Shown piece after piece: positions 1-7,458 of a DNA stretch of 64,000 nucleotides. Each line of letters begins with the position of its first letter. Position 1 is the stretch's first letter. Made by a program: the position numbers and the translations under genes. The DNA comes from JALHMI01 sp964598535 (lineage in GTDB: Bacteria; Planctomycetota; Planctomycetia; Pirellulales; PALSA-1355): assembly GCA_964598535.1 (NCBI GenBank), contig CAZRCI010000005.1, positions 62,001 to 126,000 on the forward strand. The letters are read 5' to 3'. The notes beneath the pieces are model-generated. The model was not told the origin of the DNA. It saw only the letters and a list, made by a program, of their open reading frames with translations, and ran no database searches.

Positions 1-591
1 TCGCCAGCGAACGACGCCTTTGTGGGCAACGACGACCTGCAATTGGGTTGGTTCGGCCACGATGGCCACGTCCGGACGACGAGGGATGATGGAGCCGGGC
101 TCGCTCCACAAGCGGGTGAGCGCGGTCGCGCCGCTAAAGCCGTGCTCTTCGTTCACCGTACAGGCCATCACCACCGTTGGCATCGAGGGAGGGCGTTCAT
201 CGGCCAGCCGGGCGAACGCGCCAAGCATGGCTGTCATGCCCCCTTTGATGTCACAGGAGCCGCGGCCATAGAGCCGGCCGTCGCGCACCGTGGGCGTCCA
301 CGGCTCGATGGTCATGCCATCGACGGGAACCGTGTCTTGGTGGGCCTCGAAGAGGACGAGCGGGCCGCCCGCGTCGACCGGAATCGCGCCGTCGAGCCGG
401 CCGATTATATTTGTGCGTTTGGGCTCGACCTGCTGGCGTAGGTAGGGTAATCCCAGCTCGCGGAACAGGTTTTCGAGGTAGTCGGTGACTCGATATTCGA
501 GAAATTCGGGGCCACTAACCGGTTTTCCCATCGGATTCACGCTGGGAATGGCCACGAGTTCGCTGAGGGTGCGCGTGAGATCGAGCTTCAT
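1..591 (-). CDS. M20 family metallopeptidase (ArgE/DapE-like), 5' part only
   Basis: Reading leftwards from an ATG at 591, the frame stays open for 197 codons to the window edge, so only the N-terminal part is present. Co-catalytic zinc motifs of the M20 family are visible: HQDTVP near residue 80 (His ligand), GRGSCDIKGG near residue 105 (bridging Asp) and NEEHG near residue 145 (catalytic Glu). Family members remove acyl groups or N-terminal residues from amino acids and peptides, as in acetylornithine or succinyl-diaminopimelate deacylases. The substrate cannot be told from this part. The gene is divergent from the nuo operon. No clear Shine-Dalgarno sequence precedes the start. Confidence 0.88.
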   Translation of the reverse strand, partial: MKLDLTRTLSELVAIPSVNPMGKPVSGPEFLEYRVTDYLENLFRELGLPYLRQQVEPKRTNIIGRLDGAIPVDAGGPLVLFEAHQDTVPVDGMTIEPWTPTVRDGRLYGRGSCDIKGGMTAMLGAFARLADERPPSMPTVVMACTVNEEHGFSGATALTRLWSEPGSIIPRRPDVAIVAEPTQLQVVVAHKGVVRWR

Positions 592-813
592 TTTGCGTTC
601 AATCCGAGGCGAAGTCCGGGGGGGACCGGCGAGCGGTGGAACCGTCATCATAGCGGTCGAGCCGATGTTTGGCGCGGGCGGATATGGAGGGTGAAAGTGC
701 TGGCGGTGTGCGAGAGGGCGCGGCTTGTGCTTGACCATCCGGACGCGCGTCGTTAGGATTTTGGTGCGCCTGAAGGGTCAAATAGGGCCTGGATTTAGGG
801 CGATTTTTGGAGG

Positions 814-840
814 AAGACCCGAGAGAAACGGGTCTTTTCT
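814..840 (+). terminator. hairpin with T-rich tail upstream of nuoA (terminator or attenuator)
   Basis: AAGACCCG at 814-821 pairs perfectly with CGGGTCTT at 829-836 across a 7-base loop and runs into TTCT. The 8-bp stem and pyrimidine tail resemble an intrinsic terminator reading rightwards. No rightward gene lies upstream in the gap, so it could end antisense transcription from the M20 side or act on a nuo leader. Confidence 0.45.
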
Positions 841-848
841 TCGGAGCT

Positions 849-872
849 ACTTTGTGACAAGATTCACAAAGT
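849..872. promoter_or_regulatory. Rex- or CRP/FNR-like operator palindrome upstream of nuoA
   Basis: ACTTTGTGA at 849-857 and TCACAAAGT at 864-872 are perfect 9-bp inverted arms around six bases. The core matches the Rex operator (TTGTGAA-N4-TTCACAA) in 13 of 14 defined positions; the exception is a C in place of A in the left arm. It also contains the CRP core TGTGA-N6-TCACA exactly. Its centre is about 103 bp before nuoA. Rex is an NADH-sensing repressor known to control nuo operons in some bacteria. Which protein binds here is inference. Confidence 0.6.
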
Positions 873-963
873 GATCGCAGGCTTGTGCGCCTGCACGGCA
901 TCGCAGCAGGGGTTGCGACGTTTCGTGCCGCGTCGAGCATGGCGACTGCCGGAACCGATCTGC

Positions 964-1362
964 ATGGAATCTGCCGTTCTGCCTGTATTTCTGTTTGTGC
1001 TTCTTGCCACGGGCTTGGCCGTGGTGTTGCTGGTTGTCAGCGCGCTGGTGGGGCCCAGCAAGAACGGCAAGGTGAAGGAAATGCCGTATGAAAGCGGCAT
1101 GGATCCGATTCACGATACGCACCGCCGCTTCGACGTGCGGTTTTATCTGGTGGCCATCGCCTTCCTGGTGTTCGACGTGGAACTGTTGTTCCTCTATCCC
1201 TGGGCCGTGGCCAGCCGCAATCCGCTGGGCATCGATCGCGCGGTGAGCGAAGGCCTGGTGGCGAGTCGCGGGCTGGTCTTCGCCGAGGTGCTCGTGTTTT
1301 TGGCGCTGTTGGCCGTGGGGTTTGTATACGCGTGGCGAAAAGGGGTATTCCGATGGCGCTAG
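964..1362 (+). CDS. nuoA: NADH-quinone oxidoreductase subunit A
   Basis: This 132-residue protein has three hydrophobic segments and the conserved loop with MPYESGMDP and FDVRFY, followed by LVFDVELLFLYPWA, typical of NuoA/ND3. It is a small membrane-arm subunit whose loop lies near the quinone site of complex I. The ATG at 964 was chosen because it gives the normal family length and the longer GTG option begins inside an operator-like palindrome. A weak GGAA precedes the start. It is the first gene of the nuo operon and overlaps nuoB by 10 bases. Confidence 0.95.
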   Translation: MESAVLPVFLFVLLATGLAVVLLVVSALVGPSKNGKVKEMPYESGMDPIHDTHRRFDVRFYLVAIAFLVFDVELLFLYPWAVASRNPLGIDRAVSEGLVASRGLVFAEVLVFLALLAVGFVYAWRKGVFRWR

Positions 1363-1934
1363 AAGTGCCTGAAAACGTCGTCGTGAGCCGCTTGGATTCG
1401 CTGGCCAGTTGGTGCCGTAAGAACAGCCTGTGGCCGATGCCGTTTGCCACGGCTTGCTGCGGGATTGAGCTGATGGCCACGGGCGCGAGCAAGCATGACT
1501 TGGCTCGCTTTGGCGCGGAAGTGATGCGTTTCAGCCCGCGACAATGCGATTTGATGATCGTTGCCGGCCGGGTCGTGATGAAGATGTTGCCGGTGCTCCA
1601 GCGCATTTGGCAACAGATGCACGAGCCGAAGTGGTGCATCTCGATGGGGGCATGCGCTTCCACGGGTGGAGTCTTTGATACCTATAGCGTGGTGCAGGGG
1701 ATCGATCGTTTCATTCCGGTCGACATGTATGTGCCCGGCTGTCCGCCGCGGCCCGAGCAGTTGATTCAGGCGATCATCGATTTGCAGGACAAGATCCAGC
1801 TAGAAGGCACGATCGCGGGACGAGAGTTTGCCGTTCGCAGCCGGCAGCAGACCAAGCGAGCGCTGGTGGAGCTGCCGGTCATTACCCTGCCGCGCGGGGT
1901 GAGCAGTCTGCCACAAGGCGTGCGTGTAGAGTAG
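1353..1934 (+). CDS. nuoB: NADH-quinone oxidoreductase subunit B
   Basis: NuoB carries the last Fe-S cluster (N2) that passes electrons to quinone. The 193-residue protein shows the Cys pair in ATACCGIELMATGA near residue 34, a Cys in GACASTGG near residue 98 and a Cys in PGCPPRPEQ near residue 128, which together supply the four ligands. The start at 1353 is preceded by AAAAGGGG at suitable spacing. A GTG at 1332 would add only seven residues. The gene overlaps the end of nuoA, which suggests translational coupling. Confidence 0.96.
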   Translation: MALEVPENVVVSRLDSLASWCRKNSLWPMPFATACCGIELMATGASKHDLARFGAEVMRFSPRQCDLMIVAGRVVMKMLPVLQRIWQQMHEPKWCISMGACASTGGVFDTYSVVQGIDRFIPVDMYVPGCPPRPEQLIQAIIDLQDKIQLEGTIAGREFAVRSRQQTKRALVELPVITLPRGVSSLPQGVRVE

Positions 1935-1995
1935 CGTCCTCGATGAGTTTTGTCCGATAGGTCTGAGATGATGCTCAGACGGGAAGCGACGTTCG

Positions 1996-2493
1996 ATGAT
2001 CAAGCCCGAAACGATCCAGGCTCTTGGCGAGCGGTTTCCCGCGGTGCGGTTTAGCGAATTTCGCGAACAGCATCGGGCCGCGGTGCCGCGTGAAGAGTTG
2101 GCCGAGGTGTTTCAATTCGTCCAAGAGACGCAGGGCTTTGATTTGTTGGTGGACGTGACCTGCGTTGATTATTTGAACTATCGCGACGCGGAAGATCGAT
2201 TCGGGCTGGTGTATTTGCTCGCCAATACCGCGACGAACGAGCGGCTTACGTTGCGGGTGTATCTGAACGAGCCGAATCTCACGGTGCCCACGGCGACGAC
2301 GTTTTGGAAGGGCGCTAATTGGTTCGAGCGAGAAGTGTACGACATGTTCGGGATCGAGTTCGCTGGGCATCCGGACCTGCGGCGGATCTTGCTTCCAGAT
2401 GAGTTCACCGCGTTTCCGTTGCGGAAGGACTACCCGCTGCAAGGTCGCGGCGAGCGGCATAACTTCCCGGTGCTGACGCGAGAAGAAAGCTGA
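1996..2493 (+). CDS. nuoC: NADH-quinone oxidoreductase subunit C
   Basis: This 165-residue protein matches the 30-kDa subunit of complex I, part of the peripheral arm that connects to NuoD. The family signature is clear: LRVYLNE, then ANWFEREVYDMFGIEF and HPDLRRILLPDE, ending in a PLRKDYPL segment. It has no cofactor ligands, as expected. NuoC and NuoD are separate genes here, unlike the fused NuoCD of enterobacteria. It lies 61 bp after nuoB and 17 bp before nuoD. Confidence 0.95.
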   Translation: MIKPETIQALGERFPAVRFSEFREQHRAAVPREELAEVFQFVQETQGFDLLVDVTCVDYLNYRDAEDRFGLVYLLANTATNERLTLRVYLNEPNLTVPTATTFWKGANWFEREVYDMFGIEFAGHPDLRRILLPDEFTAFPLRKDYPLQGRGERHNFPVLTREES

Positions 2494-2510
2494 CCTGTAT
2501 TTGAAGCCTT

Positions 2511-3743
2511 ATGTCCGTAGCTGAAACCAAAAAGAAGACGCTTGCCGAATTGGCCGGAGCCGAGGCCCGCGATTATCGCTGGACCTTGAATTTCGGTCCG
2601 CAGCATCCGGCGACGCACACGACGTTGCGGCTGGTGCTGATGCTGGACGGCGAACGCGTGGTCGATGCCATTCCGGACATCGGTTACTTGCACTCGGGCT
2701 TCGAGAAGATCGGCGAGCACCTGGATTACAACCAGTACGTCACGGTGACGGACCGGATGAACTACATTTCGCCGCTGGCGAATAACGTGGCCTGGCACGG
2801 CGCCGTCGAGAAGCTGCTAGGGTTGGAACTGACGCCTCGCTGCAAGTATTTGCGTACGATCATCGCCGAGCTCGCGCGGATCAGCGATCATCTTTTAAGC
2901 AACGGGGCCGTGGGGCTGGACGTGGGAGCGTTCACGTTCTTTCTGTATGGCTTCTATCAGCGCGAAGTGCTGTACGACATTTTTGAGACGCTCTGCGGAG
3001 CGCGGTTCACGAACAGCTATACCCGCGTGGGCGGCGTCATGTACGACGCGACGCCCCTGGTGATCGAGAAGATTCGTAACTTCGTGCGGACGTTTCCCAA
3101 GACGCTCGACGACATGGAGCGGCTGCTCAATCGGAACCGGATTTTCGTCGATCGCACCAAGGGCGTGGGTATCCTCTCCAAGGAAGAGGCGACGAATCGC
3201 AGCGCCACGGGGCCCATTGCCCGAGCGAGCGGCGTGACGCGCGACCTGCGGAAGGACGAGCCGTATCTGGCGTATGCCGATTTCGACTTCCAAGTTTGCT
3301 GTGCGACGGCTGGCGACTGCTTTGCCCGGTATCTGGTACGGATGGCCGAGATGCGCGAGAGCCTGAAGATCGTCGAGCAGGCAATCGAGAATCTGCCGTC
3401 GGGGCCGGTGAATGTCGGTATCGACGAACGGACGACGCTCCCCCACAAGCAGCAGGTCTATCAGACGATCGAGGGCACGATCTCGCATTTTGAGATGGTG
3501 ATGACCAATCGTGGCTTTACCGTTCCACACGAGGAATCGTATGCCGCGATCGAGTCGCCCAACGGCGAGTTGGGCTTCTATCTGGTAGGCGATGGGTCCG
3601 ACGTGGCCTACCGTGCCCGCTGCCGTCCGCCATCGTTCATTCATTTTTCGCTGTTTCCGAGTTTGATCCGCGGCCACACGCTGTCGGACGTCGTGGCCGT
3701 GCTCGGAAGTTTAAACATTATCGCCGCGGAACTTGATCGATAG
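2511..3743 (+). CDS. nuoD: NADH-quinone oxidoreductase subunit D
   Basis: The 410-residue product is the 49-kDa subunit, which forms the quinone-binding pocket with NuoB and descends from the large subunit of NiFe hydrogenases. NFGPQHPATH near residue 30, DIGYLHSGFEK near residue 60 and YVTVTDRMNY near residue 83 are hallmark motifs, and the C-terminus ends in the usual LDR. It is full length for an unfused NuoD. The stop is followed by a 94-bp gap with an inverted repeat before nuoE. Confidence 0.97.
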   Translation: MSVAETKKKTLAELAGAEARDYRWTLNFGPQHPATHTTLRLVLMLDGERVVDAIPDIGYLHSGFEKIGEHLDYNQYVTVTDRMNYISPLANNVAWHGAVEKLLGLELTPRCKYLRTIIAELARISDHLLSNGAVGLDVGAFTFFLYGFYQREVLYDIFETLCGARFTNSYTRVGGVMYDATPLVIEKIRNFVRTFPKTLDDMERLLNRNRIFVDRTKGVGILSKEEATNRSATGPIARASGVTRDLRKDEPYLAYADFDFQVCCATAGDCFARYLVRMAEMRESLKIVEQAIENLPSGPVNVGIDERTTLPHKQQVYQTIEGTISHFEMVMTNRGFTVPHEESYAAIESPNGELGFYLVGDGSDVAYRARCRPPSFIHFSLFPSLIRGHTLSDVVAVLGSLNIIAAELDR

Positions 3744-3762
3744 GAAAACGGGATCGAGGGTT

Positions 3763-3820
3763 AGGGGTTAGAGCAAGGATCCCGACCCAAACGAAACGTC
3801 TAACCCCTGGTCCCTAACCC
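3763..3820. repeat. inverted repeat between nuoD and nuoE
   Basis: AGGGGTTAGA at 3763-3772 and TCTAACCCCT at 3799-3808 are perfect 10-bp inverted arms. A further GGGTT just before the left arm can pair with AACCC at 3816-3820 across an internal loop. The hairpin may stabilise or process the transcript between nuoD and nuoE. It lacks a tight loop, so it is unlikely to be a strong terminator despite later T residues. Confidence 0.55.
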
Positions 3821-3837
3821 CCAACCCCTTTTTTCTC

Positions 3838-4347
3838 ATGGCCGTTCTCACTGACGAAATGATCGCCGCGATTAAGGACTACTTTCCGCGTTATCCGACG
3901 CGGCAGGCGGTCACCTTGCCGGCGTTGCACATCGTCAACGAGCGGCTGCGTTATGTGCCGCTCGAAGCGGTGGTCGAAATCGCCGAGTTGTTGGAGCTTG
4001 CGCCCGCGCAGGTGCAGGACACGCTCACGTTTTACGGCTATTTCAAGCAGGATAAGCCGCACGGCGAAACCCGGGCCTGGGTTTGCCGCTCGATCGCCTG
4101 CGCGCTGCGAGACGGTGAAAAGGTGCTCGATCACATGTGCCACGCGGCGGGCATCAAGCCGGGCGAAACGACTCCGGACAACAAGCTGACGATCGAATTT
4201 GCCGAGTGCCTGGGAGCGTGCGAGTACGCTCCTTGCATGCTGGCCGGCGAGACGCTGCACAAGAATCTTACGCCCGAGGCGGCCGAAGTGTTTGTCAAAG
4301 AAACTTGCGACGGTAAACCTGGCCTTCCTGAAAACGGACATGCCTAA
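3838..4347 (+). CDS. nuoE: NADH-quinone oxidoreductase subunit E
   Basis: NuoE, the 24-kDa subunit, is a thioredoxin-fold [2Fe-2S] protein (cluster N1a) that forms the NADH dehydrogenase module with NuoF and NuoG. The 169-residue product shows VCRSIACALR near residue 83 and ECLGACEYAPCM near residue 122, which hold the cluster cysteines. The N-terminus has the usual helical region with a YPTRQAVTLPALH segment. Length is normal. It lies 58 bp before nuoF. Confidence 0.95.
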   Translation: MAVLTDEMIAAIKDYFPRYPTRQAVTLPALHIVNERLRYVPLEAVVEIAELLELAPAQVQDTLTFYGYFKQDKPHGETRAWVCRSIACALRDGEKVLDHMCHAAGIKPGETTPDNKLTIEFAECLGACEYAPCMLAGETLHKNLTPEAAEVFVKETCDGKPGLPENGHA

Positions 4348-4405
4348 CCCTGGGTTTTGCCACGACGCGACGCCGCCCGGCGTCTGAAAGACTCGACGAC
4401 GAATC

Positions 4406-5758
4406 ATGCCTTTTGAACCTGTACTGCTGGCGAATATCCACAAGCCTGACAGCCACACGCTGCGCGTGTACGAGGCGGGCGGCGGCTACCAGGCTTTGCG
4501 CAAGGTGCTGGCCGAGAAGACGCCGGTCGAGTTCATCGAGATCGTCAAAAGCAGTAATCTTCGCGGGCGCGGCGGGGCGGGGTTTCCGACGGGGCTCAAG
4601 TGGTCGTTCTTGCCCAAGGATCACCCCGGCCCGGTGTATATGTGCATCAACGCCGACGAGAGCGAGCCGGGCACGTTCAACAACCGGATCCTGATGGAGC
4701 TCGATCCGCATCAGGTGATCGAAGGCGTCATTCTAAGCTGCTTTGCCACGCGGGCCGTGACGGCGTACATCTATCTGCGCGTGGAGTATCCCACGTGCTA
4801 CAAGCGATTGCAGCAGGCGATCGACGAATGCTATGCGGCGGGCCTGTTGGGCAAGAATATCGCCGGCAGCGACTTTTCACTCGATATTTACCTCCACCGC
4901 GGAGCGGCGGCTTACATCTGCGGCGAGGAAACCGGGCTGATCGAAAGCCTCGAAGGCAAACGGGCCTGGCCGCGGATTAAGCCGCCCTTCCCGGCGGTGG
5001 AGGGTGTGTTTCGCAAGCCGACCGTGGTGAACAACATCGAAACGGCGTGCTGCGTTACGCAGATCGCCGCGCGCGGGGCCGATTGGTTCAAAAGCATCGG
5101 CGTGCCGAGCGATCCGAACAACCCACGCGATCCGGGCAGCTACGGTCCGAAGCTGTATTGTCTGAGCGGACACGTGAACAAGCCGGGCTGCTATGAAGCG
5201 CCGCTGGGCATTACCTGCCGGGAATTGATCGAAGCGTATGGCGGCGGAATTTGGAAGGGCCGCAAGGGCAAGGCCGCGATTCCCGGCGGCATCAGTATGG
5301 GCCTGTTGACGGAAGCCGAGTTCGACACGCCGCTCGATTTTTCCGGACCGGGCAAGGTGGGTTGCCTGGGCCTGGGCACGGCGGCCGTGGTGGTGCTGGA
5401 CGAAACGGTTTCGATGGTCGACTTCCTGCACAATAGCTGCCGATTCTTCGCCCACGAAAGCTGCGGCCAATGCACGCCGTGCCGCGAGGGAACGGCCTGG
5501 AGCTTGTCGATGCTCGACCGCATCAAAGCCGGCAAGGGCCGGCTGAAGGATCTGGATCTGCTGCTGGAAATTGGCGATTCGATCGGAATCATCCCGGGCA
5601 CCACGATTTGCGGTTTGTCGGATGGCGCGGCTTGGCCGATCAAGAACGCTATCCGTAAGTTTCGCGGCGAGTTCGAAGACTACATCAAGCGGACCAATCC
5701 CACCGGATACATGGTCACCGAAGCGGTTGAAGCGTTGCCCATCCTGGCCGCGCACTAA
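4406..5758 (+). CDS. nuoF: NADH-quinone oxidoreductase subunit F
   Basis: NuoF (51 kDa) binds NADH and FMN and takes the first electron pair. The 450-residue protein has the flavin/NADH glycine-rich region GRGGAGFPTGLKW near residue 55, the FMN-contact stretch with NADESEPGTF near residue 84, the IYLHRGAAAYICGEETGLI motif near residue 160, and the N3 cluster motif ESCGQCTPCREG near residue 352 with a further Cys near residue 397. The length is normal. It ends 18 bp before nuoG. Confidence 0.97.
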   Translation: MPFEPVLLANIHKPDSHTLRVYEAGGGYQALRKVLAEKTPVEFIEIVKSSNLRGRGGAGFPTGLKWSFLPKDHPGPVYMCINADESEPGTFNNRILMELDPHQVIEGVILSCFATRAVTAYIYLRVEYPTCYKRLQQAIDECYAAGLLGKNIAGSDFSLDIYLHRGAAAYICGEETGLIESLEGKRAWPRIKPPFPAVEGVFRKPTVVNNIETACCVTQIAARGADWFKSIGVPSDPNNPRDPGSYGPKLYCLSGHVNKPGCYEAPLGITCRELIEAYGGGIWKGRKGKAAIPGGISMGLLTEAEFDTPLDFSGPGKVGCLGLGTAAVVVLDETVSMVDFLHNSCRFFAHESCGQCTPCREGTAWSLSMLDRIKAGKGRLKDLDLLLEIGDSIGIIPGTTICGLSDGAAWPIKNAIRKFRGEFEDYIKRTNPTGYMVTEAVEALPILAAH

Positions 5759-5776
5759 GCGAAAGCAAGCGTCTCC

Positions 5777-7399
5777 ATGCCGAAAGTCATCGTCGACGGA
5801 ATCGAAGTAGAGCTGGCCGAGGGCGAGCGGATCAACGGGATTCAGGCTGCGCAGCGCGCCGGCGTCGAGATTCCGCATTACTGCTGGCACGCCGGCTTGT
5901 CCGTGGTGGCCAGTTGCCGCATGTGCCTGGTCGAAACCGGCACGCGCAATCCGGAGACGGGCGACGTGACGATGGTGCCCAAGCTGGTGCCGGCCTGCCA
6001 GACGCCGGCCACGCCGAATACCGTGATCATCACGAACAGCGAGAAGGTGGCCAAGAGCCGGGCGATGGTCGAAGAAGATCTGCTCATCGATCATCCGATC
6101 GACTGTCCGATCTGCGACAAGGCCGGCGAATGCTATTTGCAGGACTACCACTTCAAGTATGGGCAGGATCAGCGGCGCGCGGACATTCGCCCGTTCACCA
6201 GCCGCCGCCGCGAAATGGGGGATACCGTCACGCTGTTTGTCGACCGCTGCGTGATGTGTACGCGTTGCGTGCGCTTCACACGCGAGATCAGCGGTACCAG
6301 CGAGTTGATGGTGATCAACCGCGGCAGTCACGAAGAGATCGACGTCTTTCCGGGCTTTCCGCTCGACAACAAAATGTCGGGCAACGTGGTCGATCTTTGC
6401 CCCGTGGGAGCGCTGGGCGACAAGGACTTTCTCTATAAGCAGCGGGTGTGGTTCATGCGGAAGCATGACGGCGTATGCACCGGCTGCTCGACGGGCTGCT
6501 CGATCAGCGTCGAAGAAAACCAGGATACGGTGTATCGCCTCAAGCCGCGCGAGAATCCGCACATCAACCAGTGGTGGATGTGCGACGAGGGGCGATACGG
6601 CTATCACTATATCCACAGCGATCGCCGGCTGACGAACGTCGAACGGCGCGACGGCGCCAACTGGACGTTGCTTGAATGGTCGCAGGTCGTACGCGAGATC
6701 GACGAACGATTTCGGGCGATTGGCCGCGTGGCGGTCGTGCTGTCGCCGCATCTGACGGTCGAAGAGGCCTACCTGCTGGCGAAGTATGCCCGCGAGGTGG
6801 ATCCGCAAGCGCAGGTGGTGCTCGGTCCGGTGCCGGTCGAAGGTCAGGACCAGACGTTCAAGAACGGCTTTTCGATCCGGGCCGAGAAATGTCCGAATCG
6901 GCGCGGCGTGGAAGAAGTTGTCACGCACTTTATGGGGCAGGTGGCGACGCTCGACAATTTGTTGATCGCGCTCCAGGGTGGCGAGCCGACGGCCGTGTGG
7001 GTGAGCGGCGGCTATAAGAGTGACTGGATCGACGCGGCTGCCGCCGATTCGCTGGCCGCGGCGGCGTGTCTCGTGGTGCAGGATTTGTTCGACTCGCCGC
7101 TCGCGGAGCGAGCCGCCTATCGATTGCCGGAAGGGGCGTTTGCCGAACGTGAAGGTTCTTACGTCAACGCCAACGATCGGTTGCAGAGTGTCGCCTGGGC
7201 GATTCGTCCGCCGGCCGGAGTGCGCGTGGCCGGCAGCGTGTATTGGGAGTTATCTGGCGAAATCGGCTTGTACAAGTCGCGCCGGGTGCTCGATGAAGTC
7301 GCCGAGCGAATCGCGTTTTTCGCGCCCGCGGCCGAGCCGGTCGGGCCGCTGGGCGTGGACTTGAAGACGCCGGTGCTCGAAGTGACGACAACAGGCTAG
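5777..7399 (+). CDS. nuoG: NADH-quinone oxidoreductase subunit G, short form
   Basis: NuoG carries most Fe-S clusters of the electron-input arm. Residues C36, C47, C50 and C74 form the [2Fe-2S] site; H106, C110, C113 and C119 fit the His-coordinated cluster N5; CVMCTRC and a later CPVGAL form the next 4Fe-4S site. A CTGCSTGC motif with a later MCDEGRYGY Cys matches the extra N7 cluster found in only some complexes. At 540 residues it is much shorter than the E. coli (908) or Thermus (783) proteins, the loss falling in the molybdopterin-oxidoreductase-like C-terminal part. Confidence 0.95.
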   Translation: MPKVIVDGIEVELAEGERINGIQAAQRAGVEIPHYCWHAGLSVVASCRMCLVETGTRNPETGDVTMVPKLVPACQTPATPNTVIITNSEKVAKSRAMVEEDLLIDHPIDCPICDKAGECYLQDYHFKYGQDQRRADIRPFTSRRREMGDTVTLFVDRCVMCTRCVRFTREISGTSELMVINRGSHEEIDVFPGFPLDNKMSGNVVDLCPVGALGDKDFLYKQRVWFMRKHDGVCTGCSTGCSISVEENQDTVYRLKPRENPHINQWWMCDEGRYGYHYIHSDRRLTNVERRDGANWTLLEWSQVVREIDERFRAIGRVAVVLSPHLTVEEAYLLAKYAREVDPQAQVVLGPVPVEGQDQTFKNGFSIRAEKCPNRRGVEEVVTHFMGQVATLDNLLIALQGGEPTAVWVSGGYKSDWIDAAAADSLAAAACLVVQDLFDSPLAERAAYRLPEGAFAEREGSYVNANDRLQSVAWAIRPPAGVRVAGSVYWELSGEIGLYKSRRVLDEVAERIAFFAPAAEPVGPLGVDLKTPVLEVTTTG

Positions 7400-7419
7400 A
7401 GATGACAACAGGCTAGAGA
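7386..7419. repeat. 17-bp tandem duplication at the nuoG stop
   Basis: GACAACAGGCTAGAGAT occurs twice in direct succession (7386-7402 and 7403-7419), the first copy carrying the nuoG stop codon, followed by a partial third copy. A 13-bp part of it also forms the end of the small gene at 17749-18225. It looks like slippage in the short nuoG-nuoH spacer. Confidence 0.6.
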
Positions 7420-7458
7420 TGACAACGGGTTAATGGGTGACGGGTTAAGGGACGCGCA

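Larger units (their letters stand above)
592..963. other. intergenic region between the M20 gene and nuoA
   Basis: This 372-bp gap between divergent genes holds a hairpin followed by T-rich sequence (814-840) and a perfect 24-bp palindrome (849-872), both listed separately. An in-frame GTG at 871 could extend nuoA upstream, but it lies inside the palindrome and the added residues look unlike NuoA. No convincing short gene was seen. Confidence 0.6.

Noticed and set aside
871..963. 31-residue N-terminal extension of NuoA from a GTG
   Set aside because: The extension is unlike NuoA and its start lies inside the operator-like palindrome.
4877..6928. 683-codon open frame on the - strand
   Set aside because: It is antisense to nuoF and nuoG, whose products have intact cluster motifs; the antisense product is His/Arg/Ala-rich without domains.
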